From: Talinum fruticosum
Taxonomy: Eukaryota > Streptophyta > Magnoliopsida > Caryophyllales > Talinaceae
NCBI GenBank assembly: GCA_021018815.1
Contig: JAITYX010000011.1
Span: 1,378,501-1,442,500, forward strand
DNA length: 64,000 bases
Direction of reading: 5' to 3'
Shown here piece by piece: positions 12,125 to 24,062 of the stretch. The translations under genes and the position numbers were made by a program. Every line of letters begins with the position of its first letter. Position 1 is the first letter of the stretch. Below the pieces are notes generated by a model. The model saw only the letters and a list, made by a program, of their open reading frames with translations. It made no database searches and was not told where the DNA came from.

Positions 12125-13985
12125 AAGTCCCCCATGCTTAAACCTTGCTTGTCCCTAAGCAAATACAAGACTCAATCAAAAACAAAATCAAAAAGAAAAT
12201 AAAAGGACTTAAGATGAAAAAGAAAAATCTATTTACACACCCTCCTCAGGTAAGCATCGGTAGAATTCTTTGACAATTAAGTTTAACCAAGAATAGCCCG
12301 AAAGTAATGAAAACCAGTAAGCACAAGTAAGAGGGAAGTTTTTGAAAAGATTTCTATGAATCACACTATCAAGATCAAATCAATCACCCTTAATCTCCAA
12401 TGATAGCAAGTTGGCACATGTATAAGCATAAAATTAGAAAGATTAAGAGCAAACCTCACTTTAGGAAGTGGAAACACTCCTCTCATAGGTTTGAAAATAT
12501 ATAACAATGAAGGTTCTCTCAATACTCCTACCAAGAATCTCAACTCTCCACCACGAGATGCAAATGCAAATGACAATCACAAGGTCTTTTTAAGGGTTGT
12601 AACAGGGCTAGGGGTTAAGGGTAGGAGTGGAATTATTTGAGTAATGAGGAGCTAAAAGCCAAACTTGGAGCTAACTCATCAGATATCTCATATATACATT
12701 ACTACCCAGTCATAAACATTCAAAACAAACCCGGAAAAATCTATTGGAAACCGCCTTAAATCTACTCAAGCCAATGCCAAACACTTTATTTCTTCCTTTT
12801 TTTTTCGATTTGAGTTTTTTTAAAATTTTTTTCTATCACATTTTTTTCTGATTTTTTCAATTCCTTTTTGAATGAAAAACAAACAAATTTATAATACTAG
12901 GCAAGTTTCCAATTTTCAACTCAAATGAAACTGCACAAGTAGAGAAAAGTTCAAGAATTGAATTTCACAACTAATCCCCATCAACCAAACCACAAAATTT
13001 ACGACAATCTACCCATATCACACTCAAAACACTCCAAGTAATGGCTTAAGGGTAGGAGAAATGTATTTGGCCGAGGCTTGTTAATGTAGGTTCCATCAAA
13101 AAGAGTGGTCCAAGGCTAGAAAAGGGCTAGAAGTGGTAATTCATAAATGAAAGGGTGGCTATTTGGCCATGTAGTTAACAAAATCAACAATTGAATGCCT
13201 CTATCACATTGTCAATGCAAATACAAATTGCGGTTTTGAAGAGATTCAAAGCAAGTTATAGAGATTGCAACCAAGATAGAGTCACGGATGGAAAACATGA
13301 GACTAATAAAAATGATTAGTCTTTCAAGGCTTAGTGGTCTCGCGGGTTAAGGCTCAACGACCAATCCTAATTCAAGATGTTTCACATGCCAATCTCACAC
13401 CATAAGATCAAGAAAGGTAATCAATCATCTCTATCAAAGTGCAATTCTAAACCAAGATTCTCTTACAAAGTTTTTTTCAACAACTTTTATTCACAAATGG
13501 GATATACAAGATTAAGCAAAGTCAAAACAAAAACTACATAGCCTAAGAATCATCACCGGAGGATTTATTCACTAACCTAAAGTCTAACCTAATTTTTTTC
13601 TTCTTTTTTTCATATTATTTAATTTTTTTTCTGATTTTCTATTTTTTTAAATTAAAGCAATAAAAACTACCTCTACATGCAACCTAAATGCAAATGCAAA
13701 ACCTAGAAATCCCAAAATGAAACTAATGATAAAAGCCAAATAAAAGAAAACTAAGAAAACTAAACTAAAGTACATGCAACTATATGTAACTATACATGAA
13801 TGCAAAACGTTCCCCCATGCTAGGTAAAAGCATTGTCCTCAATGCAATTAAGAATCAATGTGATAGAAGGAGAAAGAACAATCACTTTTCAAGTGCATAT
13901 AAAAATTAGAAAAAAGAAAGAAATCACCTTGGGTTGCCTCCCAAGCGAGTGCTTCTTTAAGGTCATTAGCTAGACACAACTCCAA
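12125..13985 (-). other. Non-coding 3' internal region of the Athila-like element
   Basis: About 1.9 kb of AT-rich sequence lies between the last pol scrap and the 3' LTR. It begins on the minus-strand side of the LTR with the purine tract at 12125-12140. No reading frame with recognisable domains was found, although Athila elements may carry an env-like gene here. Confidence 0.55.
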
Positions 13986-14470
13986 TCATCTGTCTAAGGC
14001 AAGAGGATAAACCGGAAGGAAAGGAGACTTCTCGAGAAACGTTCCTCCTTTGTCACGGACTTCAAAGTCGAATTCTTGTAAAATAAGGTGCCTCCAAATA
14101 CCCTTATCAAGGATCACTCTGTCGTGGGCGGTCACCATCAGATTGGCCACCATCACATTTGACCTTCCAGTTGACGTCCAAATCAAGAGCTCCAATGTGT
14201 GGAGCTTCAACCAAAGCAAGCTTCAACCTAATGCACTCATTTAAACAAACGTCATTAAACACATAGGACATGCCTTTGCCAAACATTGATGGAAGAAATT
14301 TGTCAACCTCCACTACCTTAGCATTGACAAGTTCATGCCCTTCATGCAAAGGTTTATCACAGGTCATTTCATCGATTATCTCAACATTACAACATTCGAG
14401 TAGAGATAGGGGAAACATCATATTTCTTAAAAAATTCAAATTCAACTTGATGTTCCCCCACATCAAAGGT
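13986..14470 (-). pseudogene. Scraps of gypsy reverse transcriptase/RNase H
   Basis: On the minus strand LKLALVEAPHIGALDLD resembles the start of the RNase H-side segment (canonically an LxxAPI...APDW-like block). It is followed in another frame by HLILQEFDFEVRDKGGT, which matches the LLLQEFDxEIRDKKGTEN motif near the end of RNase H. Everything between and beyond is missing, including the YxDD box and integrase. Confidence 0.7.
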
Positions 14471-14820
14471 CAATCTACCCTCTTTTACATCAATTTTACA
14501 CCCAGCAGTAGCCAAGAAAGGCCTCCCAAGAATGATTTGGGTGCGGGTATCCTCGGCCATATCAAGAATTAGAAAGTCCACAGACACAAAGAAATCACGA
14601 ACTTTGACGGGAATGTCCTCTAAAATACCCAAAGGATATGTCACGTAACTATCCGCTAATTGAAGAGAAATGGTGGTGGACCTCAACTTACCTAAATCCA
14701 TTTTCTTATATAAAGAATAGGGCATCAAGCTCACACTTGACCCCAAATCACATAAAGCACGATCTATAGACACATTCCCAATCGGGCATGGGATGGAAAA
14801 ACTATCTCGGGTCTTTAAGC
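14387..14820 (-). pseudogene. Gypsy aspartic protease domain
   Basis: The minus-strand frame reads RALCDLGSSVSLMPYSLYKK, with the protease active-site motif D-L-G-S-S, followed by GILEDIPVKVRDFFVSVDF and ILGRPFLATAGCKIDVKEG. This is the usual retropepsin fold of Athila/Tat pol, which cleaves the Gag-Pol precursor. The domain itself is uninterrupted, but it is out of frame with gag by a shift near 14800 and there is no downstream polymerase. Confidence 0.88.
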
Positions 14821-14837
14821 TTTTCAGGAAGCTTATT

Positions 14838-16504
14838 TTAGACTACCGGACTACACTCCTCACTCAATGCAAAGGTCTCATGCTCATTCAATGTCCTCTT
14901 TTTGGAGATGATCTCTTTCAAAAATTTAGTATACAAAGGCATTTGAGTCAAAGCATCAATGAAGGGAATGGTCATATTGCATTTCTTAAACATCTCCAAA
15001 AACTTACCAAATTGCATATCAAGCTTAGCCTTATCTATTCTTTGTGGGAATGGTAAAGGCAAAATGTAAATTCTTTGGGGAGTTTTTGTTTGCTCATTAG
15101 AAGTCTCCTTCTCATTGTGCACACTAACATCAACTAAGGACTCTTTGTAGGGTGTAGACACCTCCTTATTCACAATATCATTCATATTTTGCATGTTAAT
15201 GACCACATGCTCACTCCTATCACCCTTAGGCCCCGCCAATTGTGTCCCACTCCTCAAAGTTATGGCATCGCATTGTTCCCTAGGGTTAATCTCGGGTTGG
15301 CTAGGAAGTTTACCCGGAGGACTAGAGGAAGAGCATGCTTGGCTAGCAATTTGAGTTTCAAGCATCTTATTATGGGTGGCTAAAATTTCAACTTTTGTAG
15401 CCAATTGCTTGATAATCTCATCTTGCTTTTGTTGAGCCAAAAACATGTTTTCCATCATGACCTCCAAGTTAGACTTTTGGGGTATTGGTGGTTGGGTAGG
15501 TCTTTGGAATTCAGGGGCGGGTGGTCTTGGCACTTGTTGTGGACCCATGGGATTGTTGTTCCGGTAGGAAAAATTAGGGTGATACCTCAATCTCGGGTTA
15601 TAGAAATTTGAGAAGGGGTCAAAGTTTGGCCTATGGTTTGGGTTGCCAATAAAATTGGCTTGGTTGGTTAGTCCATTGCTTGCCATAACCATAGGACAAA
15701 ACCAAGTTTTATGCTCATAAGAATTGGAAAAAGCACATGGAAGGGGAGGGGTAACATTCACATTTAGACGGTCCATTTTTTGAGTTATAGCATCTATCTT
15801 AGCAGAAAGAACAGAAACTACATCAACATCAAGCTTACCTCCCATTCTCTTGGAACGGGGCTTGGACCATTGAAAGCTGTTTAGTGCCATCTGCTCAATC
15901 AAGGTGTGGAGCTCATCTATGGACTTGCTTATGATGTTTCGTCCCGCCACCGCAAGAATGGTGGCTCTCAAGTGATCATCAACCTCATTGTAGAAAGCTT
16001 GAATGGGAACCCATGCCTAAAATCCATGTTGTAGGCATTGGCGAAAGAGATCCTTGTCTCCCAAGCTTCATATAACATCTCATCCGACTCTTGGACGAAG
16101 GTGGAAATCTGGTTCCTCAAACTAGTCAACTTGGTTAGTGGGAAATATTTTGCCAAGAAAGCACTTGCAAGTTGATCAAATGTGCTGATGGAGTTCACTG
16201 GAAGAGAATCCAACCACTCCCATGCCCTTCCTTCAAGCGAGGACAGAAACAATCATAGCTTGATTGCATCCGGTGAAGCCCCATTCGCCTTGAGAATGTC
16301 ACGTGCTTGGCGAAAAATACAAAGGTGCCGGTTGGGTTCTTCATTGGGGAGTCTATGAAAAGGAATGGCCCTCACCAAGTTCATGAGAGAGTTCTTCAAC
16401 TCAAAGTCATTCACCGCTACACTTGGGACATTGAGGGCCGTCGGTGGATTAGTGACATTGGGTGTCACATATTGCCCAAAAGTTATTCTTTCTTCACCGT
16501 CCAT
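14838..16504 (-). pseudogene. Athila-like gag, interrupted by one stop and one frameshift
   Basis: The start ATG is at 16504 (MDGEERITFGQ). An in-frame TGA after GASPDAIKL (about 16253) replaces what is usually an arginine codon, as expected from CGA to TGA decay. The retrotransposon gag core follows (SSLEGRAWEWLDSLP, FLAKYFPL). A frameshift near 16010 leads to a 377-codon open stretch (15971-14838) with a P/N-rich part (NPNHRPNFDPFSNFYNPR), a coiled-coil part (IIKQLATKVEILATHNKMLE) and the end LNEHETFALSEECSPVV. Gag proteins form the cytoplasmic virus-like particle. Confidence 0.85.
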
Positions 16505-16751
16505 CTTGGGCTTTTGCTTGGAGTTTTCTTCTTGCTTCTTCCTAGCCTTCTTTAGCCTTTGCTTCTTCCGTCTAGAGCAGAAGGTTCACTCGATTTCGAG
16601 GATCAAACTCAAATAATTGAGCTTTTTGCATGCAAGGAGAGAATACCTAGCAAGAACAAAAACAAAACTACCAACACAATAAAAACAGAAAAAGAAAATA
16701 AACACTTAGTCAATTTGAGAGTATTCGTCTAATGGTTGCTAAAAATAAAGT

Positions 16752-16773
16752 CCCCGGCAACGGCGCCAAAACG
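16752..16773 (-). other. Primer binding site of the Athila-like element
   Basis: The minus strand reads TGGCGCCGTTGCCGGGGA immediately after the 5' LTR. This is the tRNA-complementary site characteristic of Athila/Tat-type gypsy elements. Confidence 0.88.
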
Positions 16774-18418
16774 TAACAGGCCGTAAGCGCTCGGTGTATG
16801 GTTGTAGCTAGCCAAGGTCGATCCCACAAGGACTCAACTCTAGCAACGCACTAAACTAGTCCTCTACTCAATTACTAAGCTAATCGGGTTTTTGGAGTTT
16901 GCTTCTCTAAACTAGTTCTAAATATTAAAATCAAGGAAATTAATCTAAACTTAAATCAATGGGTAAAAACATCCAGGGATTTGCTTTCCTAACAATGAGT
17001 TTGATAATTTAAACATAAATTTGTGCAATCATTCTTTCAAGTAAATCAAGGATCGATAATCACAAAATTCTACCGCTCTTTCGATGCTTAATATAATTGC
17101 TCTAATTAACCTATCAAACAACTTTCATATGTCTTTTAAGTTAATCAAAGTTAAAGATTTCAAATTATCAAAGTGATCCCCTAATTTACTATTCTTTTCT
17201 CAAATTTCATAAACTAGGTAGGAAGGTTGGTTGTCGGATTATTCTATTTCACTTTTCAGTACATGATAGATTAATCTCTAAACACAAGTATTCTAGGCCT
17301 TCAAAACACTCATGAACATGATAAACACAACCTTCTATTGATCAAAATCAGAATTCAAGCACAAATCATGGAAAACTAATCAAACTTCATTATTTTAGAT
17401 TACAAATCCTTAGAAAAACTAAACTACTCACACATGATTTATTAAAAACTTAAATAAAATCTAATACATTGAAATCAAACCTCAAACAGAAAAAATGAAG
17501 AAGTAGATGATAGACTTGAAGTGCTCCACTTGAATCTCTCGACTTCAAATGGACTCCCGCAATCTGCTTCAATCTTCTTCTTCGATCTTCAAAAGTATTT
17601 GGTTTGATGTGGATGAAAGGAGGAAGGAAAAAATGGTGATGGATGAGTATGGAGGATCAATGGGTGTATTTTGGACTGGATGTCCGAAAATCAGCTTAAA
17701 TAAGCCATTAAGAAGCAATCAAGAGCTGAAACTATCAAAACCAAATCATCTCGAGTAGAATTTACCTCCAACACAAGCCGTGTCCTCCGCCACGAGCTAC
17801 CCGTGTTGGCTGCTGGCACATCAAATCTGGACGGAAACGCTAAAAGGGGCCGTGTCCACCGACACAGGCTGCCGGTTTCGACGCAAAGGCTCCGACCTCC
17901 AACATGGGCGTGTCCTTCAACACGGGCTGCCCGTGTTGGTTGCTTCGGAAGGCATGCGTCAAACCGATTCGATCATAACTTCCTCGTCCAATGTCCAAAT
18001 GATGCGATTCTTGATTTGCTGGAAAGCTCATTGAGTCTAGTTTCTAATTCTTTCATCATTATTATTGCTTCATAAGTGTGAGAAAAAACATGATTCAGAG
18101 AGTAAAGAAGTGTTTGTTACCGCACCCTTCTTACTTTCCAACTCATATCTTTTCCATTCTTCAACGGAATTGAGCTTATAATATGTCATTAGAAAGCTCT
18201 TTCAATAAGGAAGTTAGAAACATAGACTCAAAATAACTTTGGACCGAAAATATGACTAAAAATTAGGTTCAAATCACTAAGAAGTCTGTAGAAACAGGCC
18301 AAAAACGCAAAACCCAAGTGGAAAGCATAAATGGGGCATAAAGTATATAAATATGAATATATTCCCAAAAATGACAAGTAAGCTCTTGTGAAATATAACG
18401 TAAATATGGCACTTATCA
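16774..18418 (-). repeat. 5' LTR of the Athila-like element
   Basis: It begins TAACAGGCCGTAAGC (TG changed to TA) and ends ATGGCACTTATCA, followed by the target duplication CATCT. It is the longer of the two LTRs and keeps the 54 bp missing from the left copy. GC-rich inverted repeats occur at 17766-17942, including CAACACGGGCTGCCCGTGTTG. Confidence 0.92.
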
Positions 18419-18423
18419 CATCT

Positions 18424-19477
18424 AGGTAAGAAGTGGGATGAATCTGTTGGAAGGCCATCGAGTTAATTTGAACTCTTTCGCCAAAGCAAGTGAATTGTGA
18501 AGCAAGTTGCTCAAAAAGGTGAGTGGAGGAACCGGTTGAGAAGTAGAAGGACCAACAGAAAGAAGAAGAGTTTCTTGAGAACTATTTTTGGGAGGAGGAG
18601 ATTGAACAATCTCGGATGAATAAGTTCGGACTCCAGGCTCGGTTTCTCGGTATCCAAGACTCGAAGCTCATCTCCGCCTATTAAGATGGTAAGAGTCGAA
18701 ATTTATCTCGTTTGGGGAGCTCAAGCTTGAAATGATTAAAAATTTTGTAGAGAATAACTCCAAAGGGAAGAGGGAGGTTCTTCTAATCTTGAGGGACATA
18801 AGCGATTTGTTCAATAAAGAAAGGGAAGGGATCAATCTCGTACCCTTTGAGGATATCAACAAAGACCGAGAACTTTACTCGTTAGGGTTTTCCTTGGAAG
18901 GATAAAATGAGAACACAATTCTCATAAGAAAGAAGCAAGGAAGTCCGGCTTTAGACTTCAACTAAATTATAGAAAAATTCTTTTGAGCCTTACGCTTGAC
19001 TCGGGCATATTTTGAGAAGAAGTCCTCAACAACTTCATTGAAAGACCGAGTGTTAGTTTCAAGGAACAAACTTTCAATGTTGAAAAGTCTATAGAGGATA
19101 GCACAATTAATAACTATTTTCTTGCCTTGAACAGGAGAAAGAAGAACGTGGTTTGAGATAGATAAGTTTTGGTAGAATTCTATGACTAGATCCGAGTAGA
19201 TATAGTTACGGTAGAAGAGAAGACCAAGAAAACCAGTTTTCCTCGGTTTTCAACCCAAGATATTTTGGTCGAAAGAAAGAATTTGTCTTCCGGATAGTAG
19301 TGCTCGGGTGACAACAGGAGATTTCGATTTTTCTAGGTTTATGAAACAAACGGCTTTGCCTATCAAGGTCTCTTTCTAAGGGTCCTCGGGCATGGATGTC
19401 AAGGGGACAAGTTTAAAAGAAGTTCTTGCCTTTTTTGTGATCGAACCACCCTCAACGATGGATCGTCTCTTAGACAT
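18424..19477 (-). pseudogene. Extra 3' reading frame of the copia element (unknown function)
   Basis: An ATG at 19477 opens MSKRRSIVEGGSITKKARTS, a basic N-terminus. Coding-like sequence continues through LVIEFYQNLSISNHVLL, GKKIVINCAILYRLFNIES and FFSKYARVKRKAQKNF to about 18680, where reading is broken by several stops (the first about 100 nt in). The pattern recalls the 'putative plant transposon protein' domain found in plant retroelements; this is a weak recognition. The frame lies after pol in the same orientation, is cut by the Athila insertion at 18423 and continues at 10555. A TATA box and leader precede it. Confidence 0.6.
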
Positions 19478-19524
19478 GTTTGAAAGAGAGAGACAAAGAG
19501 AAACTAAAAGAAGTGGAGGTAAAA

Positions 19525-21117
19525 TGAAGGTTTGCTCGGAGAGAGTCTAAGTCACCCTAGAGGGGGTGAATAGGGTGATGGAGGATTTTCGTTAAAAATT
19601 AAACTCTTTTGCTGGAGTAGAGGCGAAATAGATTCCGAGTCGAAAAGTAGAGTAAAAAAGTATGAACTCGTAAATTCAATAAAGAGTAGTGAAGCGATTA
19701 AGTCGATGCTTTAAGACCTGTCCGAGTCTAGAATGAACTCGTAAAGTAAAGACACAGGAATTACGTGGAAACCCTCCCGGGGCAGAAAACCACGGACTGT
19801 GCTAGTCCAAGCACGAAGTCAAATCCACTATTTTGAGTCTACAAAATACGATAGACGGATCGAACCCGAGTTGCTCCCTTAGACAACTCTTTACAAGTTT
19901 TCCTAGACTCGAAATTCCCTTATCTCGATCTAGTACTTCCTAGCTGAGATAACCCTTACAGCTAGGGACAACTAAGATGAGTTAACCTTTACAGCTTAGT
20001 CAAGGGACCTTACTCGGAAAGTAAGAAAGTGTTTGTAACTAGGTGCAAGACCTTACAACTCGTAAAGTAATGAATTACAGAGTAGGGGTTGTAAATAGAA
20101 GATTGAGAATGAATACAATGACTTTGCTCAAGTACGTGTATTAACAATAGGTTCGACAATCTTCAAGTCTTGAAAGTTGGCTTCTATTTATAGATAACCG
20201 AGCAGAGTAGCCGTTATCTCCTTCTGCCGATCGAGAGTCCTTTGTGACCATTGAATGAGAGCTTTCGAGTCACTCGGAAAGTATCCGTTGTGATATGAAC
20301 GTTGGGCAACGGTTTAACTCTCTTAGAAGTCCCAAAACCACCGGCGGTGTCTTGAAGGATAAGGTGGAAACCACCGTTAAGCTTAGCATTTCGGTTTTCC
20401 AGATTTGGAAACAGACAGCCTCGACACAATCTTCTGGGACTGGGACAGAGAAGAGGAAAAGCCATGTCTCGCTGGTGATTTGACGTTTTGAAGCCGCTAC
20501 TTTTGTATTTCAAAAGTGTATCCTCGTTTGAATAACCTACAAAAGTAAATCAAATTTTGGTTCTCAAAGTATAAAATACTTTGGTCCACAATTAGACACG
20601 AGATAATAAAATAATTAAGATAATTAAGCAACTAATTATCCGAGTCGGAAAGTGAGTGGAATTTTCCGAGTCTAATATCTATGAAACTCAAAATTCCATC
20701 GGAGTTAGTCTAAGCGAAGAATCAAGTTACCTAAGGAATATCATAGTGAAATAACTTGATATAGACTAAGCACAATTCGGACTAGAATCACCGATGCCAA
20801 CAAAGTAGAACTTAAAACATGAAGTCGACACTGAGTGTGACTAGAGTGAAATGCTAGTCAATTCAGCATGCGATATATCTAAGTGATGAGGGACTCATAA
20901 CCGAGTAAGATACGTGCTCGGTTTTCCGAGTCACACAGAGACAAGCAAGGATACGTGATGTAAATGCTATATCACTTAGAAAATATACTATATCACTCAG
21001 AAAAGTTTCTAATAATGTTGAGAATGCCTTGGAATCAAAACTCTATACTTAAGAGATTCTTATACCCGATTCCTTCGATACAACTCGGAAAAGTGTTGAG
21101 TAGTGTCCGAGTCTTCA
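19525..21117 (-). mobile_element. Solo LTR of a related copia family
   Basis: The 1,593-bp segment begins TGAAGGTTTGCTCGG, ends CCGAGTCTTCA and is flanked on both sides by TAAAA (19520-19524 and 21118-21122). It shares blocks with the LTRs at 8131 and 29123 (TCTAAGTCACCCTAGAGGGG, TACGTGGAAACCCTCC, a TATA-like TCTATAAATAG near 20190 on the minus strand) but is clearly diverged from both. No primer site or polypurine tract adjoins it. It is therefore a separate insertion reduced to one LTR, not the 3' LTR of the surrounding pol. Confidence 0.88.
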
Positions 21118-21283
21118 TAAAAGTAGAAGAAAACGAATTGAAAAAGTAGAAGGGACGGAGTAAGAATGAAAACATGAGTCCGAGTTGAGCGAGATGAATG
21201 AATAGGAATGAGAGCGCAAACACTTTTGAGTTTTAGATGTGTGAGAGCAAAATACCAAAGTGTGGAAACAAGAGTAAGTAAGG

Positions 21284-21302
21284 GCTATTTATAAATACAG
21301 GC
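21284..21302 (-). promoter_or_regulatory. Candidate internal TATA box before the copia 3' reading frame
   Basis: The minus strand reads CTGTATTTATAAATAGCCC. About 165 nt of pyrimidine-rich leader (CTCATTCC, CATCTCGCTC) follow to 21123, then, past the solo LTR, another 47 nt (CCTCCACTTC, CTCTTTGTCTCTCTC) to the ATG at 19477. Without the solo LTR the spacing from TATA box to ATG is about 215 nt, which is normal for a plant mRNA. Function is inferred from layout only. Confidence 0.5.
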
Positions 21303-21728
21303 TCTCAATGGATAGAAAACCGTAATTGACCTTAAGAATAGTACAATGGCTAGTTCCAACGGTTAGAATTCCAGGGGCTTTCTTGAAACAGACTTCCCAA
21401 TGGCTAGTTCTTCAATCAGATCACATGGGATAGAGAGAGAAAGAGAAATTTTATAAAAATTTATCTAAGATTCTCTATTGATTAGAGATGACCTCGTAAA
21501 TTTTGTTATCCATTTTCTTTTGAGTCCGACTCGCTTATCTGTCTTAGTGCTAAGAAATAACTTAGTTCATTAACAACTAGAGCTCAATTTCATGAAATTT
21601 CAACTGAACTACTAGTCATTCAAACATCACTCAATAAAACATGTTTGAATACTATAACCACATAAGAATTCATGCTATAAAACATGTAATCATGCATTTA
21701 ATATACCAAGCTTATTTCTAATAAAACA

Positions 21729-24062
21729 AAAGTGTTTCTCACCTAAAGGTTTAGTGAAATATCAGTCAATTAGAGCTTAGTAGGAATAAATTAAAGTTCT
21801 ATATCACCTTTTTCAGAACAATCTCTCGAAAGTGATATCTACCCTTAATGTGCTTAGTCTTTGAATATTGAACAGGGTTCTTGGTGAAGCCGATGACACT
21901 TTGATTGTTACACTTGATAGGAATGGCCGAGAAGGTCGATCTGAAGTCCTTTAGGTGTTGCTTAATCCACAACAACTAAGCATAGCAAGCTAAGACTACT
22001 ATGTACTCAGGCTCAACTATTGATAAGGCAACTGCGTTCTACTTCTTTGAGTGCCAAGAGATGAGTGTTTGACCGAGAAATTGGCATGCTCCTGAAATTC
22101 TCTTCCTATCAACCTTGTATCTAGGATAATTGGCGTCCGAGTGGCCACTGAGAGTCATACTAGAGTCCTTTGAGCACCAAAGACTAGGGAAAGCTTGCTT
22201 GTTGTAGCCCTATTTTAGTAGACTAGGCTTAGTAAGCATAAGCTATTTAAGCGAGGCTCGCGAAGAGTAGGCTCGCAGCTTCGCTCGGCAGAAAAGCCTT
22301 AAGAGAATCTTTTTTTTTTTTTCTATTAGTATGATTCTCTTCACCACAATGAGATGTAATTTTTTTGGATTAGCTTAAAATCTTACACATAGGCAGACAC
22401 TAAACATAATATCCAACGTATTAGAAGTAAGGTAAAGTAGAGATCCGATCATACCTCTGTACATTTCTCATCTACTAACTTACCTATCCCGTTTAAGTCC
22501 AACTGTAGCTTATAGGAGTTGCTGTTGGCTTAGCATCTCAAAATTTGTACTTGTTGAGTAACTACTTCACATACTTGGACTGGTGGACATAGATTCCATC
22601 TTTTTCTCGCTTGATTTGAAGTCCAAGGAAAAAATTCAGTTCTCCCATCATGCTCATTTGGAATTTCTACCTCATGTGCTTAAAAATCTTGGGCATAAAA
22701 TCTTATTAGTAGCACCAAAGATTATATCATCAACATATATCTAAATAATAAAAAAATCTTTTCCTGGTTTTAGTGAATAAGATTTTGTCAACCAAACCTC
22801 TTTTAAATCCATTTTCAACCAAGAAACTACTTAATCTTTCATACTAAGCTCTTGGAGCTTGTTTTAAACCATATAAAGTCTTTTGCAATTTGAAAATATG
22901 ATTTAGAAAGTGAGAGTTTTCAAATCCAGGGGTTGCTCCACATAAACTTACTCTTGAATATAACCATTCAAAAATTCACACTTAACATCCATTTGATATA
23001 ACTTAGTATTCATGCTATATGCAAATGCTAGTAGAATTTTGATTGCCTCAATCCTAACAATAGGTGCAAAAGTTTCCCCACAATCTATTCCTTTCTTCTT
23101 GATTATACCCTTGGGCTACAAGTCTGGTCTTTTTCTAACTACCAACCCCTTATCCAGCTTTGTTAGTAAAAACCTATTTGTGTCTCAGCTTCTTCTTGTG
23201 CCTCGCTTGTCTAAGTTGGTTTTTGAACCGGTCGGGTGACGTTGGCTCGCTTCTCTTGTTCTCTTGTTCTCCATCATTTTGAACTCAGCTTCAACTATTA
23301 TGTCATCATTATTTTTGTTCAACTTGAAATCTGAGAAGGTAGATTCACTTAACCTTCCATTGTTAATTTCATTAAAAATAACATGAATAGTTCCTTCCAC
23401 TTTGTTAGTCCTTTTGTTGAAAATACGGTAAGCTTTGCTATGTAAGGAGTAACCTAGAAATATACCTTCGTCTAATCTAACATCAAACTAATTCAAATGA
23501 TCCTTACCATTGTTATGAACAAAACACTTACAATTGAAAGGCTTGAAGTATGAGATGTTGGACTTCTTTCTCTTGTATAGCTCATAGGGTGTTTTCTTCA
23601 AGACGGGTCAAATGAGGCATCCGTTGAGTGTGATATTTACTATGTTCGCTGCCTCAACCCGGAAATAGTAAGGAAAATCATTTTCAATCATCATTCTCAT
23701 TCCTATTTTTTCAAGAGTTCTGTTCTTTCTCTCCACCACTCCATTTTATCGAGGCGTTCTAGTGCAAAGAAGTTGTGGGAGATACCATTTTTGTCACAAA
23801 AATCAGCAAATTCCGAATAGTCGAATTCCCTTCCTTGGTTAATCTTATCCTTTTGATTTGAGTATGAGACTCCACTTGAATTTTTGCAAACCTTGGTCAA
23901 CTTTTCGAGTGTTTCATTCTTGTTTCTAAGAAAACAAAACCAGGTAAATCTTAAAATATCATCAACAATAACAAGTACATATGATTTACCTCCTAAGCTT
24001 TTAAATGAAAATAGTTGTGCGTGGTTAAAATGAAGATCTAACTTTTTTCCTTTAGTATATTG
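21729..24062 (-). pseudogene. Copia pol: integrase, reverse transcriptase, RNase H
   Basis: From the right on the minus strand: integrase with SLGGKSYVLVIVDD and FDYSEFADFCDKNGISHNFF; reverse transcriptase with an intact IYVDDIIFG (YVDD at 22726-22737); then MIGSLLYLTSNTLDIMFSVC, LSGHSDANYPRYKVDRK, and RNase H with PIKCNNQSVIGFTKNPV and SKTKHIKGRYHF, ending at FTKPLGEKHF. Stops and frameshifts occur every few hundred bases. A segment of about 120 bp (22204-22320) interrupts the block before the RNase H. The order integrase before reverse transcriptase defines Ty1/copia. Protease and the start of integrase are missing, replaced by 24063-24650. Confidence 0.88.

Larger units (their letters stand above)
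10556..18418 (-). mobile_element. Athila/Tat-like Ty3/gypsy element with deleted pol
   Basis: Left LTR 10556-12124 and right LTR 16774-18418 are clear repeats, and CATCT flanks both sides exactly (10551-10555 and 18419-18423). On the minus strand the 5' LTR is followed by TGGCGCCGTTGCCGGGGA, the primer site typical of Athila/Tat elements. The 3' LTR is preceded by the purine tract CATGGGGGACTT. Between them are gag, protease and only scraps of reverse transcriptase/RNase H; integrase is absent. The element is therefore non-autonomous. It lies inside the extra 3' frame of the copia element and is younger than it. Confidence 0.93.

Noticed and set aside
14838..15971. 377-codon open frame that could be taken for a host gene
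   Set aside because: It is the distal part of Athila-like gag, within an element with LTRs, primer site and target duplication.
19525..21117. Reading this segment as the 3' LTR of the 21729-29063 gag-pol
   Set aside because: It has its own exact TAAAA duplication, no polypurine tract, and is far more diverged from the 5' LTR than 8131-9586 is.
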